Of a DNA stretch of 64,000 nucleotides, positions 1-8,395 are shown one piece after another. The notes below the pieces were generated by a model, which did no database searches, had not been told where the DNA came from, and was given only the letters and a program-made list of their open reading frames with translations. The DNA comes from Methanococcus voltae PS (GTDB lineage Archaea; AGJL01; Methanococci; Methanococcales; Methanococcaceae). The stretch lies in contig NZ_JANUCQ010000002.1 of NCBI RefSeq assembly GCF_024807035.1, positions 186,001 to 250,000 of the forward strand, written 5' to 3'. Each line of letters starts with the position of its first letter. Position 1 is the first letter of the stretch. Both the position numbers and the translations under genes were made by a program.

Positions 1-104
1 CCATAGAAATGATATTAAAAGGCATGTCACACGCTAAGATGTACAAATTCCTTGAAAGACACAGACAAAGTGTAAAAAGAAGAGAATTAGAATTATGGAA
101 ATAA
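1..104 (+). CDS. C-terminal end of an unrecognised protein (5' truncated)
   Basis: An open frame enters from the left edge (codons start at position 3) and stops at a TAA at 102-104. The visible 33 residues end in a basic stretch, HRQSVKRRELELWK, with no domain signature I can name. It has the same A-rich codon use as its neighbours and is followed by a long gene-free gap, so it is probably the last gene of an upstream unit. Function unknown; only the reading frame and the stop are supported. Confidence 0.55.
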   Translation, partial: IEMILKGMSHAKMYKFLERHRQSVKRRELELWK

Positions 105-625
105 TTAATTGATACTTAATAGGTATTCTATTATGTTGTAATATCAAAATAATTTTAATTTATTCTATTTTACTTTAGTATTTACTTTATTATATTATTT
201 ATTATTTTATTATACTTTACGATATTTTACTATAGTTTCAAATCGTCATTATTTTTAAAATAGCCCTACTTTTTTATCAGTAAATTTTTACGACACAGTA
301 TAATTTCCACAAATAAAATGCTAAATTATATATTTAATCAATACTTATACATCTAAATATGTAAGGATATATTCATAAACATGGCGTAAATAATATTATT
401 ATGTACGATATATTATAAAAAAAGTACGTTGTACATCGTATATTGATACTAATTCATAATATTTATATATTGTAGATAGAATACTTATTATATTATTAAG
501 TATAAACTATTAATAAATTCATATAGTATGTATCAAAAATTAAAGTTGTGTATCTAATTAATCTACGAGTATAGGTTTAATTATTAATCTAAATCGTAGC
601 ATTAATGCAAGTTGGAGTGGCTAAA
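105..625. other. AT-rich gene-free gap upstream of the HTH gene
   Basis: No coding frame with a ribosome binding site is seen. A TATA-like element TTTATATAT lies near 462-470 and would place a transcript start near 490-500, giving a leader of about 130 nt for the regulator at 626. Around 402-440 TGTAC occurs three times and TACGAT (404-409) is inverted as ATCGTA (435-440). This could be a regulator site, but the repeats are short and the base composition makes chance matches likely. Confidence 0.3.
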
Positions 626-1255
626 ATGACGAAAGAGGAGTTAAAAGAAAGTAACCTTAGTAAAAGCATAGACCCCCCTAGTAATTTTAATAGTAATAAA
701 TATAATAATCACGACCGAAACGAAAAAACAACTATGGCCGAGAAAGGTAATGAACCTAAAGATGATATTGGCAATATTAAAAATGTAAATGAAACAAGTA
801 TTTCAAACATTTCTAGTGAATTATACGCCTCAGATTTTGAAATATTCAAATCAAAATGTAGGGTCTGTAGTTTAGAGGAGTTTGACCCTAGCATATTAAA
901 GAAAATATCTGCCTTATTTTCAAGCGAGGTAAGGGCTAAAATATACATATTCCTAAGAATGTGTCCCGAAAGCACCGTGGAAGAAATAGCTGAAGGTACA
1001 AATATCTATTCGTCTACCGTTAGAGACTATATTGTTGAAATGTATCGAAACGATTATGTAATTAGAAAAAAAATCAAAAAAAGCAAATTTGGTAAAAAAC
1101 CATACGTTTATTGTGCAATAGAACCTACAATGATGGCTAGAAAGGTATCAAAATCGTTCCAAGAAAAAATAAATTTATTGGCAAATATAGATATGTTCTT
1201 TAACCCAAAGCACGAAACAAAAACGGTATTTGTGAATATTGGTAACAAAAAATAG
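626..1255 (+). CDS. Winged-helix transcriptional regulator
   Basis: Predicted DNA-binding protein of about 209 residues. The N-terminal 60 or so residues are polar, Asn/Lys-rich and probably disordered. A winged helix follows: the segment SSEVRAKIYIFLRM, then a recognition-helix region around NIYSSTVRDYIVEMY, then a basic wing rich in lysine (KKIKKSKFGKKPY). This arrangement is typical of archaeal ArsR/TrmB-like regulators. I chose ATG 626 rather than ATG 605 because GGAGTGG lies between them at the right distance from 626. A perfect hairpin follows the stop. It stands alone, so the target is unknown; the CBS gene next door is a candidate. Confidence 0.7.
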   Translation: MTKEELKESNLSKSIDPPSNFNSNKYNNHDRNEKTTMAEKGNEPKDDIGNIKNVNETSISNISSELYASDFEIFKSKCRVCSLEEFDPSILKKISALFSSEVRAKIYIFLRMCPESTVEEIAEGTNIYSSTVRDYIVEMYRNDYVIRKKIKKSKFGKKPYVYCAIEPTMMARKVSKSFQEKINLLANIDMFFNPKHETKTVFVNIGNKK

Positions 1256-1262
1256 ATTTTTC

Positions 1263-1282
1263 AAAAATAACCCCTTATTTTT
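1263..1282 (+). terminator. Hairpin just after the HTH gene
   Basis: AAAAATAA and TTATTTTT form a perfect 8-bp stem around a CCCC loop, beginning eight bases after the TAG stop, and the following 35 bases are T-rich. Position and T tracts suggest transcript-end formation or 3' protection. Archaeal termination depends mainly on T tracts, so the role of the hairpin itself is inferred. Confidence 0.45.
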
Positions 1283-1680
1283 AATTTTTAACTTTTAATT
1301 TTTTATAGTCCTTTATTGATTATGCCACATTATTTATAATTTTAGTATATGTTAATTCTATTAGTTTTATCCTATTTTATCCTATTTTATTATAATATTA
1401 TGAAAATTAATACGAAAATTGCGTACTCTTTTTTAAAATATTAAAATAGTGAGTTAATTCCTTTTAATTTAAAAAAAAGCAATAATTATTCGAATATCTA
1501 AAATCAAATAAAAAATTATATAAAACAATAACGTCATAAATTAATTAAATTAATATATAAAATTATTTCTTTAAGTGATACCTAAAATCATTAATATTCC
1601 TAATAAGCAATATTTATATAAATTTATTAGTATTTTAGTATTATTTAATTAAATAAATATAATTACCAATCGGTGATACT
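1283..1680. other. AT-rich gap with the promoter of the CBS gene
   Basis: No gene is supported here. TATTTATATA at 1611-1620 is a good archaeal TATA box; a start about 25 bases downstream of its centre would give a leader of roughly 35 nt for the gene at 1681. Direct repeats of the TATTTTATCC type near 1370-1390 are simple-sequence in character. Confidence 0.35.
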
Positions 1681-2337
1681 ATGAATCTCGAAGTTTCAGT
1701 TACGGAAGCAATGAGTGCTCCTGTAAAAACCGTAGGGTTGGATACTACACTATATGAAGTGGCCAATACACTAAAAGAACACGGAATCGGTTGTTTAATT
1801 GCTCTCAACGATTTACAAAAACCTGTAGGAATAATTACCGAAAAAGATTTAGTTTTAAACGTAGTTGCTAGAAACTTAAAATCAAAAGAAATAACCGTTA
1901 GGGAAATAATAAGTTCTAAAAAATTGATATCCATCTCTCCAAAATCCACAGTGATGGATGCAGCTAAAAAAATGGACGAATTAACAGTTAAAAGATTACC
2001 TGTTATCGATGGAGACAAACTATTTGGAATTATCACAGTTAGTGACATAACAAAAGTTTCACCAGAGTTATTTAACTTACTTTTGGAAGCTTCAATAATC
2101 CATAATAATGAAAATGAATACGATTTCGTAAAAAAAGAAGAAATGACTGGTATTTGTGAAGTTTGTGGAGCTCATGACAGTGTAAACTTTGTAAATGGGA
2201 AATACGTATGTAGAAACTGTTTGGAAAGTGGATTCCAAAGTAAAGAAGAAGAAATGAACGAATATGAAAAGTATTCTGAAAATTACGAAGATTACGAAGA
2301 TTACGAAGAATACCAGAACGAAGATTTAAAAGAATAA
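1681..2337 (+). CDS. CBS-domain pair with C-terminal zinc ribbon
   Basis: A 218-residue cytoplasmic protein. Residues about 8-60 and 73-125 are two CBS repeats (motifs PVGIITEKDLV and LFGIITVSDIT), which together form a Bateman module that usually binds adenine nucleotides or S-adenosylmethionine. Cys159, Cys162, Cys177 and Cys180 form a CxxC...CxxC zinc ribbon. The last 30 residues are an acidic Tyr/Glu tail built on a 9-bp DNA repeat (near 2286-2310). The ATG follows CGGTGATACT, a strong ribosome binding site. A second CBS protein follows, 209 bp downstream with its own TATA-like element. Sensory role inferred; ligand unknown. Confidence 0.8.
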   Translation: MNLEVSVTEAMSAPVKTVGLDTTLYEVANTLKEHGIGCLIALNDLQKPVGIITEKDLVLNVVARNLKSKEITVREIISSKKLISISPKSTVMDAAKKMDELTVKRLPVIDGDKLFGIITVSDITKVSPELFNLLLEASIIHNNENEYDFVKKEEMTGICEVCGAHDSVNFVNGKYVCRNCLESGFQSKEEEMNEYEKYSENYEDYEDYEEYQNEDLKE

Positions 2338-2546
2338 GTGAAATAAAAATCAATAATCCAAAAATTAATACACTAATTAAATAAAATTTATATATTTTAA
2401 TTTTTTATATGCTACCAACATATCAAATTAGTCATTTAACTAATTATTTAGTTAGTTAATTACCTAATTTACTCATTATAATTGAATATTACATACATTT
2501 TAAATAAAAAATGTAACGCATAACCAATGAAGATTAGAGGGATATT

Positions 2547-3392
2547 TTGAAAATAACTTCCGTAATTAATCCTGAAAAACAAATAATTAAATTATTCCCT
2601 ACCACATCTATAATAGACGCATTAACTATTATGAACAACAAAAATGTAAGAAGATTAACTGTTGTTGATGCAGGAACCAATAGGGTAGTAGGTGTTTTAA
2701 CAAATACGGACATAGTTAATCTATTTGGTGGCGGTTCAAAATATAACTTGGTTAAATCCAAACACAATGGAAACTTTTACGCAATGATAAACGAACCAAT
2801 TAAAGAAATAATGACAGAAGACCCGATAAGTGTTAAAGAAACAGCTTTAACTAAAGAATTAGTTTCTTTATTCGTTGAGAGATATGGTGGCCTACCAATT
2901 GTTACAAAAGAGGACATATTGATAACTTTAGTTACAGAAAGAGATTTATTATCAAAATTAAAAGATAAATTAGATAAAAATTTAAAAATTAAGGATTGCA
3001 TGACTAAAAATCCTGTACTAGCCTCATTGGGTCAAACTTTGGGCGATGTAGCCAAAGTAATGTTGAGAAATGGATTTAGAAGACTTCCAGTAGCTTCAGA
3101 GGGTAATTTAAAAGGAATTATTACCTCTACGGACTTTATAAAATTAATTGGTAGTGATTGGGCGTTTGAAAAACTTAAAACGGGCAATATTGAAGAAATA
3201 ACGGATACAAGAATTAGTGAACTTATGAATAAGGATGTTAAAACATTGAATCCAGAAAATAGTATTATAGAAGCAGTTGATTTAATACTAAACAATAATT
3301 TCGGAGCAATTCCTATTGTAGACCCAGAAAATCCTGAAAAAATAGTGGGTATCATAACTGAAAAAGATATTTTATCTTGCTTTTGCAAATAA
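2547..3392 (+). CDS. Four-CBS-domain protein
   Basis: A 281-residue protein made almost only of four CBS repeats, about residues 5-55, 80-132, 145-205 and 222-280. The recurring signatures are VVGVLTNTDIV, TLVTERDLL, LKGIITSTDFI and VGIITEKDIL. Two Bateman modules in one chain are common in archaeal proteins of unknown ligand. No catalytic domain is attached. The start is a TTG preceded by AGAGGGAT. A TATA-like TTTATATATT at 2387-2396 suggests separate transcription from the preceding CBS gene with a leader of about 130 nt. Specific function cannot be assigned. Confidence 0.8.
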   Translation: MKITSVINPEKQIIKLFPTTSIIDALTIMNNKNVRRLTVVDAGTNRVVGVLTNTDIVNLFGGGSKYNLVKSKHNGNFYAMINEPIKEIMTEDPISVKETALTKELVSLFVERYGGLPIVTKEDILITLVTERDLLSKLKDKLDKNLKIKDCMTKNPVLASLGQTLGDVAKVMLRNGFRRLPVASEGNLKGIITSTDFIKLIGSDWAFEKLKTGNIEEITDTRISELMNKDVKTLNPENSIIEAVDLILNNNFGAIPIVDPENPEKIVGIITEKDILSCFCK

Positions 3393-4055
3393 GTATATTA
3401 AATAATCTCCTTTTTAATTCTTAATTTATTCTATATTAGGTTATTCTTTTATTTTTTTAATATATTCTTTTTATTAATTTTTTAGTTTTATCTTATTAGA
3501 TTATTATTTTATTAGATTATTATTTTATTATTATTATTTTATTTATTTGTTGATAAAATATAGTAATAATGAAATACATACATTTATTTTATAAATTCTC
3601 CTCATATCGACATTTATATTTAAAAATATATATTTTATAGTAGTTACAACCAAAACTAAAGGATATAATCCGTTAAATCAATAAATTATATATAGATAAA
3701 TAACAATACATAATAATACTTTCAATTCCGCATATTTTTTAATAAATATGGTAACTTACCCCTAAATTCTGACAATATCATCCACAAACGGAAATATCGG
3801 TCTTACGTATCGGTAAATCGAATTGAAAATAACTTAGAAATAAATTAATTAGTGGAAAAATTAATTAGATGTCCCATGAATTAAATATCAAATATGCAAT
3901 TAACTATTTGGTTATTTGTCATATGATTTGTTGTAAGATGCCAAATTTTAATTGCAAAATAGAAATGACACCCCCAAATAGCATATGAATAAATATGGCT
4001 ATAAACGTGTCCGTAATCTTAAATCATAGCGATTAAATTAGATAGGTGGACTAGA
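3393..4055. other. Long gap: probable structured leader of the hypothetical gene at 4056
   Basis: No coding frame is supported. The first 250 bases are T-rich runoff from the CBS gene, with direct repeats of ATTAGATTATTATTTT near 3500-3530. TATATATA near 3687-3694 could drive a transcript starting near 3715. Downstream the composition becomes less AT-rich and contains inverted repeats at 3731-3750 (CATATTT/AAATATG) and 3896-3955, the latter annotated separately. The leader to the gene at 4056 would be about 340 nt, unusually long for this genome. Confidence 0.35.
3896..3981 (+). promoter_or_regulatory. Candidate leader RNA with two mutually exclusive stems
   Basis: GCAATTAA (3896-3903) pairs perfectly with TTAATTGC (3948-3955), and just inside it ATTTGG (3906-3911) pairs with CCAAAT (3941-3946), a 14-bp hairpin with a tiny internal bulge. 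The same segment CTATTTGG (3904-3911) is also a perfect complement of CCAAATAG (3974-3981), so two exclusive folds are possible. CATATG occurs in the loop and again just after the second partner. This is the architecture of an attenuator or riboswitch-like leader, but no known class is recognised. Confidence 0.35.
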
Positions 4056-4568
4056 ATGCAATATAGGTTAGATATTGTAGAAACAGATTATTATTTAGGT
4101 TTAATAGATAAATACGATACTTTTGTAGAGTGTATCGTACGAAATCCTGAAATTAAAGAATACTTTTCTGAATTAATGACCAAAATTGCAAGTTGCATGA
4201 GATTATTTGAAAACTTGTCCTTGCTTTATAAAGGTCATATTGCAGATTTCAAAGTTTCGAAGAGCAATAACTACGCTTTATATTATTTAGAGACCTTCGA
4301 AGGCTTAATGGATGAAAAAAGCCATACTTCAAAAATATTGGAGTATAAAAGGGTTGAAGAAAATACGCACTATATTATATCTGGAAAATTTGTAGAAAAA
4401 GCCCCTCAAACTCATAAATTCCAAATATTAAATCACATTGCTAATTATTTGATAAAAATAGTTTGTAAAATTAACAAAATCAAAGAATTTGATGAAAATG
4501 GCTTTGAAAATTTGAAAGAATTGTTTGATAGTGGCAAGTGTAAAATTTCTATGGAATATATGTATTAA
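4056..4568 (+). CDS. Hypothetical protein, Methanococcus-type
   Basis: A 170-residue soluble protein that I do not recognise. It has no signal peptide or membrane segment. It is rich in predicted helix, with an acidic C-terminal third (ENGFENLKELFDSGKC) and four scattered cysteines that do not form a metal motif. The ATG follows AGGTGGACTAGA, a convincing ribosome binding site, and codon use matches the neighbours, so it is very likely expressed. It sits alone between two long non-coding stretches; the preceding one contains a structured leader that may control it. Confidence 0.6.
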   Translation: MQYRLDIVETDYYLGLIDKYDTFVECIVRNPEIKEYFSELMTKIASCMRLFENLSLLYKGHIADFKVSKSNNYALYYLETFEGLMDEKSHTSKILEYKRVEENTHYIISGKFVEKAPQTHKFQILNHIANYLIKIVCKINKIKEFDENGFENLKELFDSGKCKISMEYMY

Positions 4569-5339
4569 ATAATTTAAAATAATATTTGTAAATAGTAATT
4601 GTAAAGTATTATATAACTTTAAAATAGTGTTTATATAGTTATTACGTATTAATCTTGTATTAATACTGCATAATGGTGCAAATATTGCTTAATACCAGCA
4701 TAAACAGAAATTAATAACCGATACGTACTTAATATAATAAATAAATAGTAAAATTTACCAAATAACTATTTTTAACTTTATGCATATTTAAAAATAATTT
4801 AACAAAGTTAATAAAATTCAATAATAAACATATATCTATTTTGTAAAATTTCACCCTTTGCCAAATATCTTTGGAAATATAATTAGCATATAACCCCGAA
4901 TAAAAATAGGATAGTTACATATAAATATTATAAAATATTATATAGTAAAAAAGTTAAAAAATTAATCAAATAAGAGTCTTTTAATAATATTTGCTTTTAA
5001 AAATTCAACGAGCTTTATTAGGTAATAATTTATTAATATGTACATTATTAATCAATAATTAATAAAGATAAATGAATTCGTTGCACACTCATTATTTGAA
5101 ATGATTTGCATTTCAATAGCTTGAACTATCTGATATGTTTTATAGTTAAATTAACCGAATAGACCTTTCGGGGTTAATTAGTTGGTTGGCTTTAAATATG
5201 TGCGGATACGTTGGCTCTTTTATGATAATAAGAAAACACTGGTAGATACATCTATCAAAAAATATAGAAACTGTAATAAAATACGTAAAAATACGTAAAA
5301 ATACAACTAATCAAAAATAAACACTATTAAGGTGAAAAT
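4569..5339. other. Long gap upstream of aIF5A
   Basis: No gene is supported. The left 400 bases are plain AT-rich DNA. From about 5085 to 5230 the base composition is clearly richer in G and C and contains two hairpins, described as a separate candidate RNA. Just before aIF5A the 10-bp unit ATACGTAAAA is repeated twice (5281-5300). The region probably holds the aIF5A promoter and possibly an independent small RNA. Confidence 0.3.
5085..5230 (+). ncRNA. Possible small non-coding RNA upstream of aIF5A
   Basis: Within very AT-rich flanks this stretch has two stable hairpins. TTGAAATG/CATTTCAA (5096-5116) has a perfect 8-bp stem and 5-nt loop. TTAACCGAA/TTCGGGGTTAA (5151-5177) pairs fully except for two bulged G residues. 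A GC-richer, structured island followed by a CTCTTTT run is how non-coding RNAs stand out in AT-rich methanogen genomes. No C/D box, H/ACA, SRP or RNase P signature was found, and it could instead be the long 5' leader of aIF5A. Confidence 0.3.
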
Positions 5340-5738
5340 ATGGCTGGAACAAAACCATCTGAATTAGGAGCATTGAAAGAAGGACAATACGTAGTTATTG
5401 ACGGTATCGCATGTAGAGTTGTAGGTACAGCTCACTCAAAACCTGGTAAACACGGTGGTGCAAAAGTAAGATTAACCGCTATGGGCATCTTTGAACCTAC
5501 CAAAAAAGAACACGTTGGACCTGCAAGCTCAAGAATCGACGTTCCACTTATCGACAAAAGAAAAGGACAGATTTTAGCACTTGTTGGAGAAGACCAAGTT
5601 CAATTAATGGATTTAGAAACATATGAAACATTAGAATTAGATATGCCTTCAGATGTTCCAGGTATCGAAAGCGGTGTAGAAGTAGAATACTTCGAAGCTA
5701 TGGGTAGATACAAAATCACAAGAGTTATCAGCAAATAA
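5340..5738 (+). CDS. eif5A: Translation factor aIF5A (hypusine-containing)
   Basis: A 132-residue archaeal homologue of eIF5A, which binds the ribosome and relieves stalling, notably at proline stretches. The N-terminal SH3-like domain carries the hypusination loop SKPGKHGGAK; Lys37 is the residue modified by deoxyhypusine synthase. The C-terminal half is the OB-fold domain ending in GRYKITRVISK. Length and both domains are normal for the family. The ATG follows AAGGTGAAAAT. The gene is monocistronic: long AT-rich gaps flank it on both sides, and the upstream one may contain a structured RNA. Confidence 0.95.
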   Translation: MAGTKPSELGALKEGQYVVIDGIACRVVGTAHSKPGKHGGAKVRLTAMGIFEPTKKEHVGPASSRIDVPLIDKRKGQILALVGEDQVQLMDLETYETLELDMPSDVPGIESGVEVEYFEAMGRYKITRVISK

Positions 5739-5810
5739 TTAAGCACAATAACTCTAAAAATCTAATTCATACTTTTATATTCTCATACTTTTTTAAAAAT
5801 AAGTTATTTT

Positions 5811-5840
5811 ATAATAATTTATAATAATTTATAATAATTT
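5811..5840. repeat. Three 10-bp tandem repeats (ATAATAATTT)
   Basis: Three exact copies of ATAATAATTT follow the aIF5A gene. This is slippage-prone simple sequence with no visible function. Confidence 0.7.
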
Positions 5841-6019
5841 ATAGTAATTATTAATAATGTTTTAATAGTATAATTTTATTATAGTGTAATACTTTAGAAT
5901 AAAACAATTAATAAATTTAAAATTAAAATTAAAACTTGTTATTTAAAATATTTAAAATAATTACAATATTTAAAAGTGTTAGTTAAGTTAATTAATTATT
6001 TAATTTGCGAGAGGATTAA

Positions 6020-7126
6020 ATGTTTGAAAATATAATTACTGACTTACCATCTTCTTTAATGGCTTTGGTAATTTTAACCCTCGTTATAAACTGGGGCTCT
6101 TCAAAACTCGGCGATAGTTTACATACGCTAGGTGTTAAACTACATATCCCAGATTCGGTTAGGGGTGCAACTTTCGATGCAGTAAGTTCCTCATTTCCTG
6201 AATTGGTAACTGCATTAGTTGCAGTTTTAGTTTACAACCAATTTTCAGATGTAGGTTTATCAACGGTAGCAGGTTCTGCTATTTTTAACATATTAATAAT
6301 ACCAATGTTCTCGATATTCTTCTATAAGGCTGCTGTAACTAGTAAAAACAGTAAAGCCAACATTAACAAAGATGACGATGACGATAACGATGGCAATAAT
6401 AATAATGACACGATTAAGGTTGAGAAAAAAACAATTTTAAGAGATACATTATTCTATATATTATCCATTGGTGCTTTGATATTTTTCACATTGCAAGGAC
6501 AATATACCGCTTTTTCAGGTTATGTTTTGATAGCCATATATTTAGCGTATTTAGTAGTACTATACTCACAATTTAAATCTCATAAAAAAGAAATGCAACA
6601 ATCAATCCAAAATGGAGAATATTGTGACGAAGAATGTGAATTAGAAGAAGATACAACTTATTCAGAAATTATGTTCTGGATAACTGCAGGAATTTTTATA
6701 ATTTGGTTCGCTATTGATGGATTGGTTCAGGCTGCAATTACGTTATCGAGTATATTAAGCATACCTGTGTTTATTACCTCGGTTATCATAGTAGCTGCTT
6801 GTACATCGATACCTGATACAATATTATCTGTCAATTCTGCTAAGCGTGGGGATGCTGATGGTGCAATAGCTAATGCGATAGGTTCCAATATATTCGATAT
6901 TTGTATTTGTTTGGGTTTACCGATGATTATTGCGGGGGCAGTTTTACCAGTGAACCCTTCGGACAGTTTGGGAGTTTTAGCCTTTGTAGTAATCTCAATG
7001 GTAACTACTTCAGGGCTTTTATTGAAAAACAAGATAACAAAAAAAGACGCATATTTAATGTTCTTTGTATATTTGTTATTTATTGCATATATTGTTGCAA
7101 AAACTTTCAACATAATTCAAATTTAA
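6020..7126 (+). CDS. Ca2+/cation antiporter (CaCA family)
   Basis: A 368-residue integral membrane protein with the two inverted alpha repeats of the Na+/Ca2+ exchanger superfamily. The first repeat contains GATFDAVSSSFPELVTALVA (about residues 50-69) and the second contains ACTSIPDTILSVNSAKRGDA with NAIGSNIFDI (about 253-290). The acidic residues in SSFPELVT and TSIPDTILS are the expected cation-binding positions. About ten membrane segments are visible. The central cytosolic loops are unusually acidic, one with a run of Asp/Asn around residues 115-130. It probably exchanges Ca2+ for Na+ or H+. ATG follows GAGAGGATTAA. It stands alone. Confidence 0.85.
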   Translation: MFENIITDLPSSLMALVILTLVINWGSSKLGDSLHTLGVKLHIPDSVRGATFDAVSSSFPELVTALVAVLVYNQFSDVGLSTVAGSAIFNILIIPMFSIFFYKAAVTSKNSKANINKDDDDDNDGNNNNDTIKVEKKTILRDTLFYILSIGALIFFTLQGQYTAFSGYVLIAIYLAYLVVLYSQFKSHKKEMQQSIQNGEYCDEECELEEDTTYSEIMFWITAGIFIIWFAIDGLVQAAITLSSILSIPVFITSVIIVAACTSIPDTILSVNSAKRGDADGAIANAIGSNIFDICICLGLPMIIAGAVLPVNPSDSLGVLAFVVISMVTTSGLLLKNKITKKDAYLMFFVYLLFIAYIVAKTFNIIQI

Positions 7127-7306
7127 AATACCCTATAATACATTATAATATCTAAAAATACGTTAAAATAATATAAGTAATATAAATAAGTTATATAATT
7201 TAAAATAATATAGAATAATTTAAAATACCGATAATTATTCCAATTTTTTTAAATTTTAATACGTTTATTAAAATATAATATTATTTTGAAATATCGAATA
7301 TGAAAC

Positions 7307-7318
7307 TATTATATAATA
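7307..7318 (+). promoter_or_regulatory. TATA box of the tetR-type gene
   Basis: TATTATATAATA lies 43-54 bases before the ATG at 7361. The expected transcript start, about 25 bases downstream of the box centre, falls at the left edge of the operator at 7337-7354. Confidence 0.5.
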
Positions 7319-7336
7319 GTACTAACATATAGATAC

Positions 7337-7354
7337 ATACCGGACGGTAGGTAG
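7337..7354 (+). promoter_or_regulatory. TetR operator, copy 1 (autoregulatory)
   Basis: ATACCGGACGGTAGGTAG closely resembles the perfect palindrome at 8348-8365 in front of the exporter gene. It covers the predicted transcript start of the regulator gene, so binding would block its own transcription. Seen: sequence similarity and position. Inferred: that the adjacent TetR protein is the binder. Confidence 0.65.
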
Positions 7355-7360
7355 ATAGGC

Positions 7361-7978
7361 ATGAATAATCTTAAATTAGAGAAAAATCAGAATGCAGATA
7401 CGAGAGAAATAATACTACAAAATGCTACAGAATTATTTTTAAATAATGGGTATGATAGAACTTCCTTAAACGAGATTGCAAAATCTTCAGGAATTACAAA
7501 AGGGGGCATTTATCATTACTACAGCAGTAAAGAAAAATTGCATGACGCAGTTATAGAATATATTTTTTCAAAGTTATTTAACCCATTATTGGAAGATATA
7601 AAAAAAGAAAAATCTTTTAAAAGAATTATCGAGATAGCTTTAAATTTAGATGAAGAATATGAAGAACCAAAAACTCTTTGGGATAAATACAAATATTTAA
7701 AACTTTTTATTGATTATTTAGAGAAAACTCCTAAATCTCTTAAAGAAATTGATACAAAATACAATGAACTTCATAGAATAATTGAAAAAAAATTTATTGA
7801 AGCTCAGAATAGCGGTCAAATTAAATCAGAAATTAATCCTGTAAAATTCACCGTAAAGTTATTTTCAATTGTGACAGGTTTAAGACATGAATCAAATCGA
7901 CCCGATATCGAAAAATATATTAGCGAATTAAAAAAAGAATTTGCAAAAGAATTATGGGATTCCATAAAAATTAAATAA
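7361..7978 (+). CDS. TetR-family repressor, probable regulator of the RND exporter
   Basis: A 205-residue TetR-type regulator. Residues about 14-60 form the canonical helix-turn-helix domain, with AKSSGITKGGIYHYYSSKEK as the recognition region. The C-terminal helical ligand-binding domain is of normal length but not classifiable. The gene is followed by an exporter-like gene on the same strand. One palindromic site overlaps its own promoter and two flank the TATA box of the exporter gene, so it probably represses both and is released by a substrate of the exporter. The ATG follows GGTAGGTAGATAGGC, where operator and ribosome binding site nearly merge. TetR repressors are uncommon in Methanococcus, so acquisition from bacteria is possible. 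Confidence 0.9.
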   Translation: MNNLKLEKNQNADTREIILQNATELFLNNGYDRTSLNEIAKSSGITKGGIYHYYSSKEKLHDAVIEYIFSKLFNPLLEDIKKEKSFKRIIEIALNLDEEYEEPKTLWDKYKYLKLFIDYLEKTPKSLKEIDTKYNELHRIIEKKFIEAQNSGQIKSEINPVKFTVKLFSIVTGLRHESNRPDIEKYISELKKEFAKELWDSIKIK

Positions 7979-8307
7979 TTTTCCAAAAATATAGTTAAAT
8001 ATTTTATAATTAGCATGTGTGTTCTTTTAATTATCTTTTTTATTTTTTATCTTATTTTTTAATTTATTATTTTAATATATTACTTTTATTTTTACTTTTT
8101 ATTTTTACTTTTTATTTTTACTTTTTAATTGGATAATAAACTTCATTATTGATAGTATAATTGTATTAATAGGTTTTGGATTAAATTAAATTGTCAAAAG
8201 TATATCTATTAGAACGTACTATCTTGTCACCTGCTTCGTTAGCAAATTATAAAATAAACTTTAAAATTTACGCAAAATTAAAAACATGATACATGGGACA
8301 GATTTAC
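7979..8307. other. Gap between tetR gene and exporter operators
   Basis: No gene is supported. T-rich sequence with about two and a half copies of ACTTTTTATTTTT (8094 onward) follows the regulator stop and may terminate its transcript. The right-hand part is ordinary AT-rich DNA leading to the operator region. Confidence 0.35.
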
Positions 8308-8326
8308 ATACCGGAAGGTCGGTAGG
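8308..8326 (+). promoter_or_regulatory. TetR operator, copy 2 (upstream of TATA box)
   Basis: ATACCGGAAGGTCGGTAGG lies directly upstream of the TATA box at 8327-8334. It shares ATACCGG and CGGTAGG with copy 1 but has extra bases between the half sites. A protein here would compete with TBP/TFB binding at the adjoining promoter. Confidence 0.5.
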
Positions 8327-8334
8327 TTTATATA
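8327..8334 (+). promoter_or_regulatory. TATA box of the exporter operon
   Basis: TTTATATA fits the archaeal consensus exactly and is flanked on both sides by TetR-type operators. The predicted transcript start near 8356 lies inside operator copy 3. Confidence 0.6.
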
Positions 8335-8347
8335 GTAGATAATACAC

Positions 8348-8365
8348 ATACCTACTGGTAGGTAT
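8348..8365 (+). promoter_or_regulatory. TetR operator, copy 3 (best palindrome)
   Basis: ATACCTAC-TG-GTAGGTAT is a perfect inverted repeat with 8-bp arms and a 2-bp centre. It covers the predicted start of transcription of the exporter gene at 8396 and defines the consensus for the other two copies. Confidence 0.7.
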
Positions 8366-8395
8366 TACAATATCACATTTGATATTGGTGATTAA

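Noticed and set aside
605-625. Upstream ATG 605 as the start of the HTH gene
   Set aside because: It has no ribosome binding site, whereas GGAGTGG precedes the in-frame ATG at 626 at normal spacing.
4569-5339. RNase P RNA or SRP RNA before aIF5A
   Set aside because: The island is too short and lacks the conserved helices and loops of either RNA.
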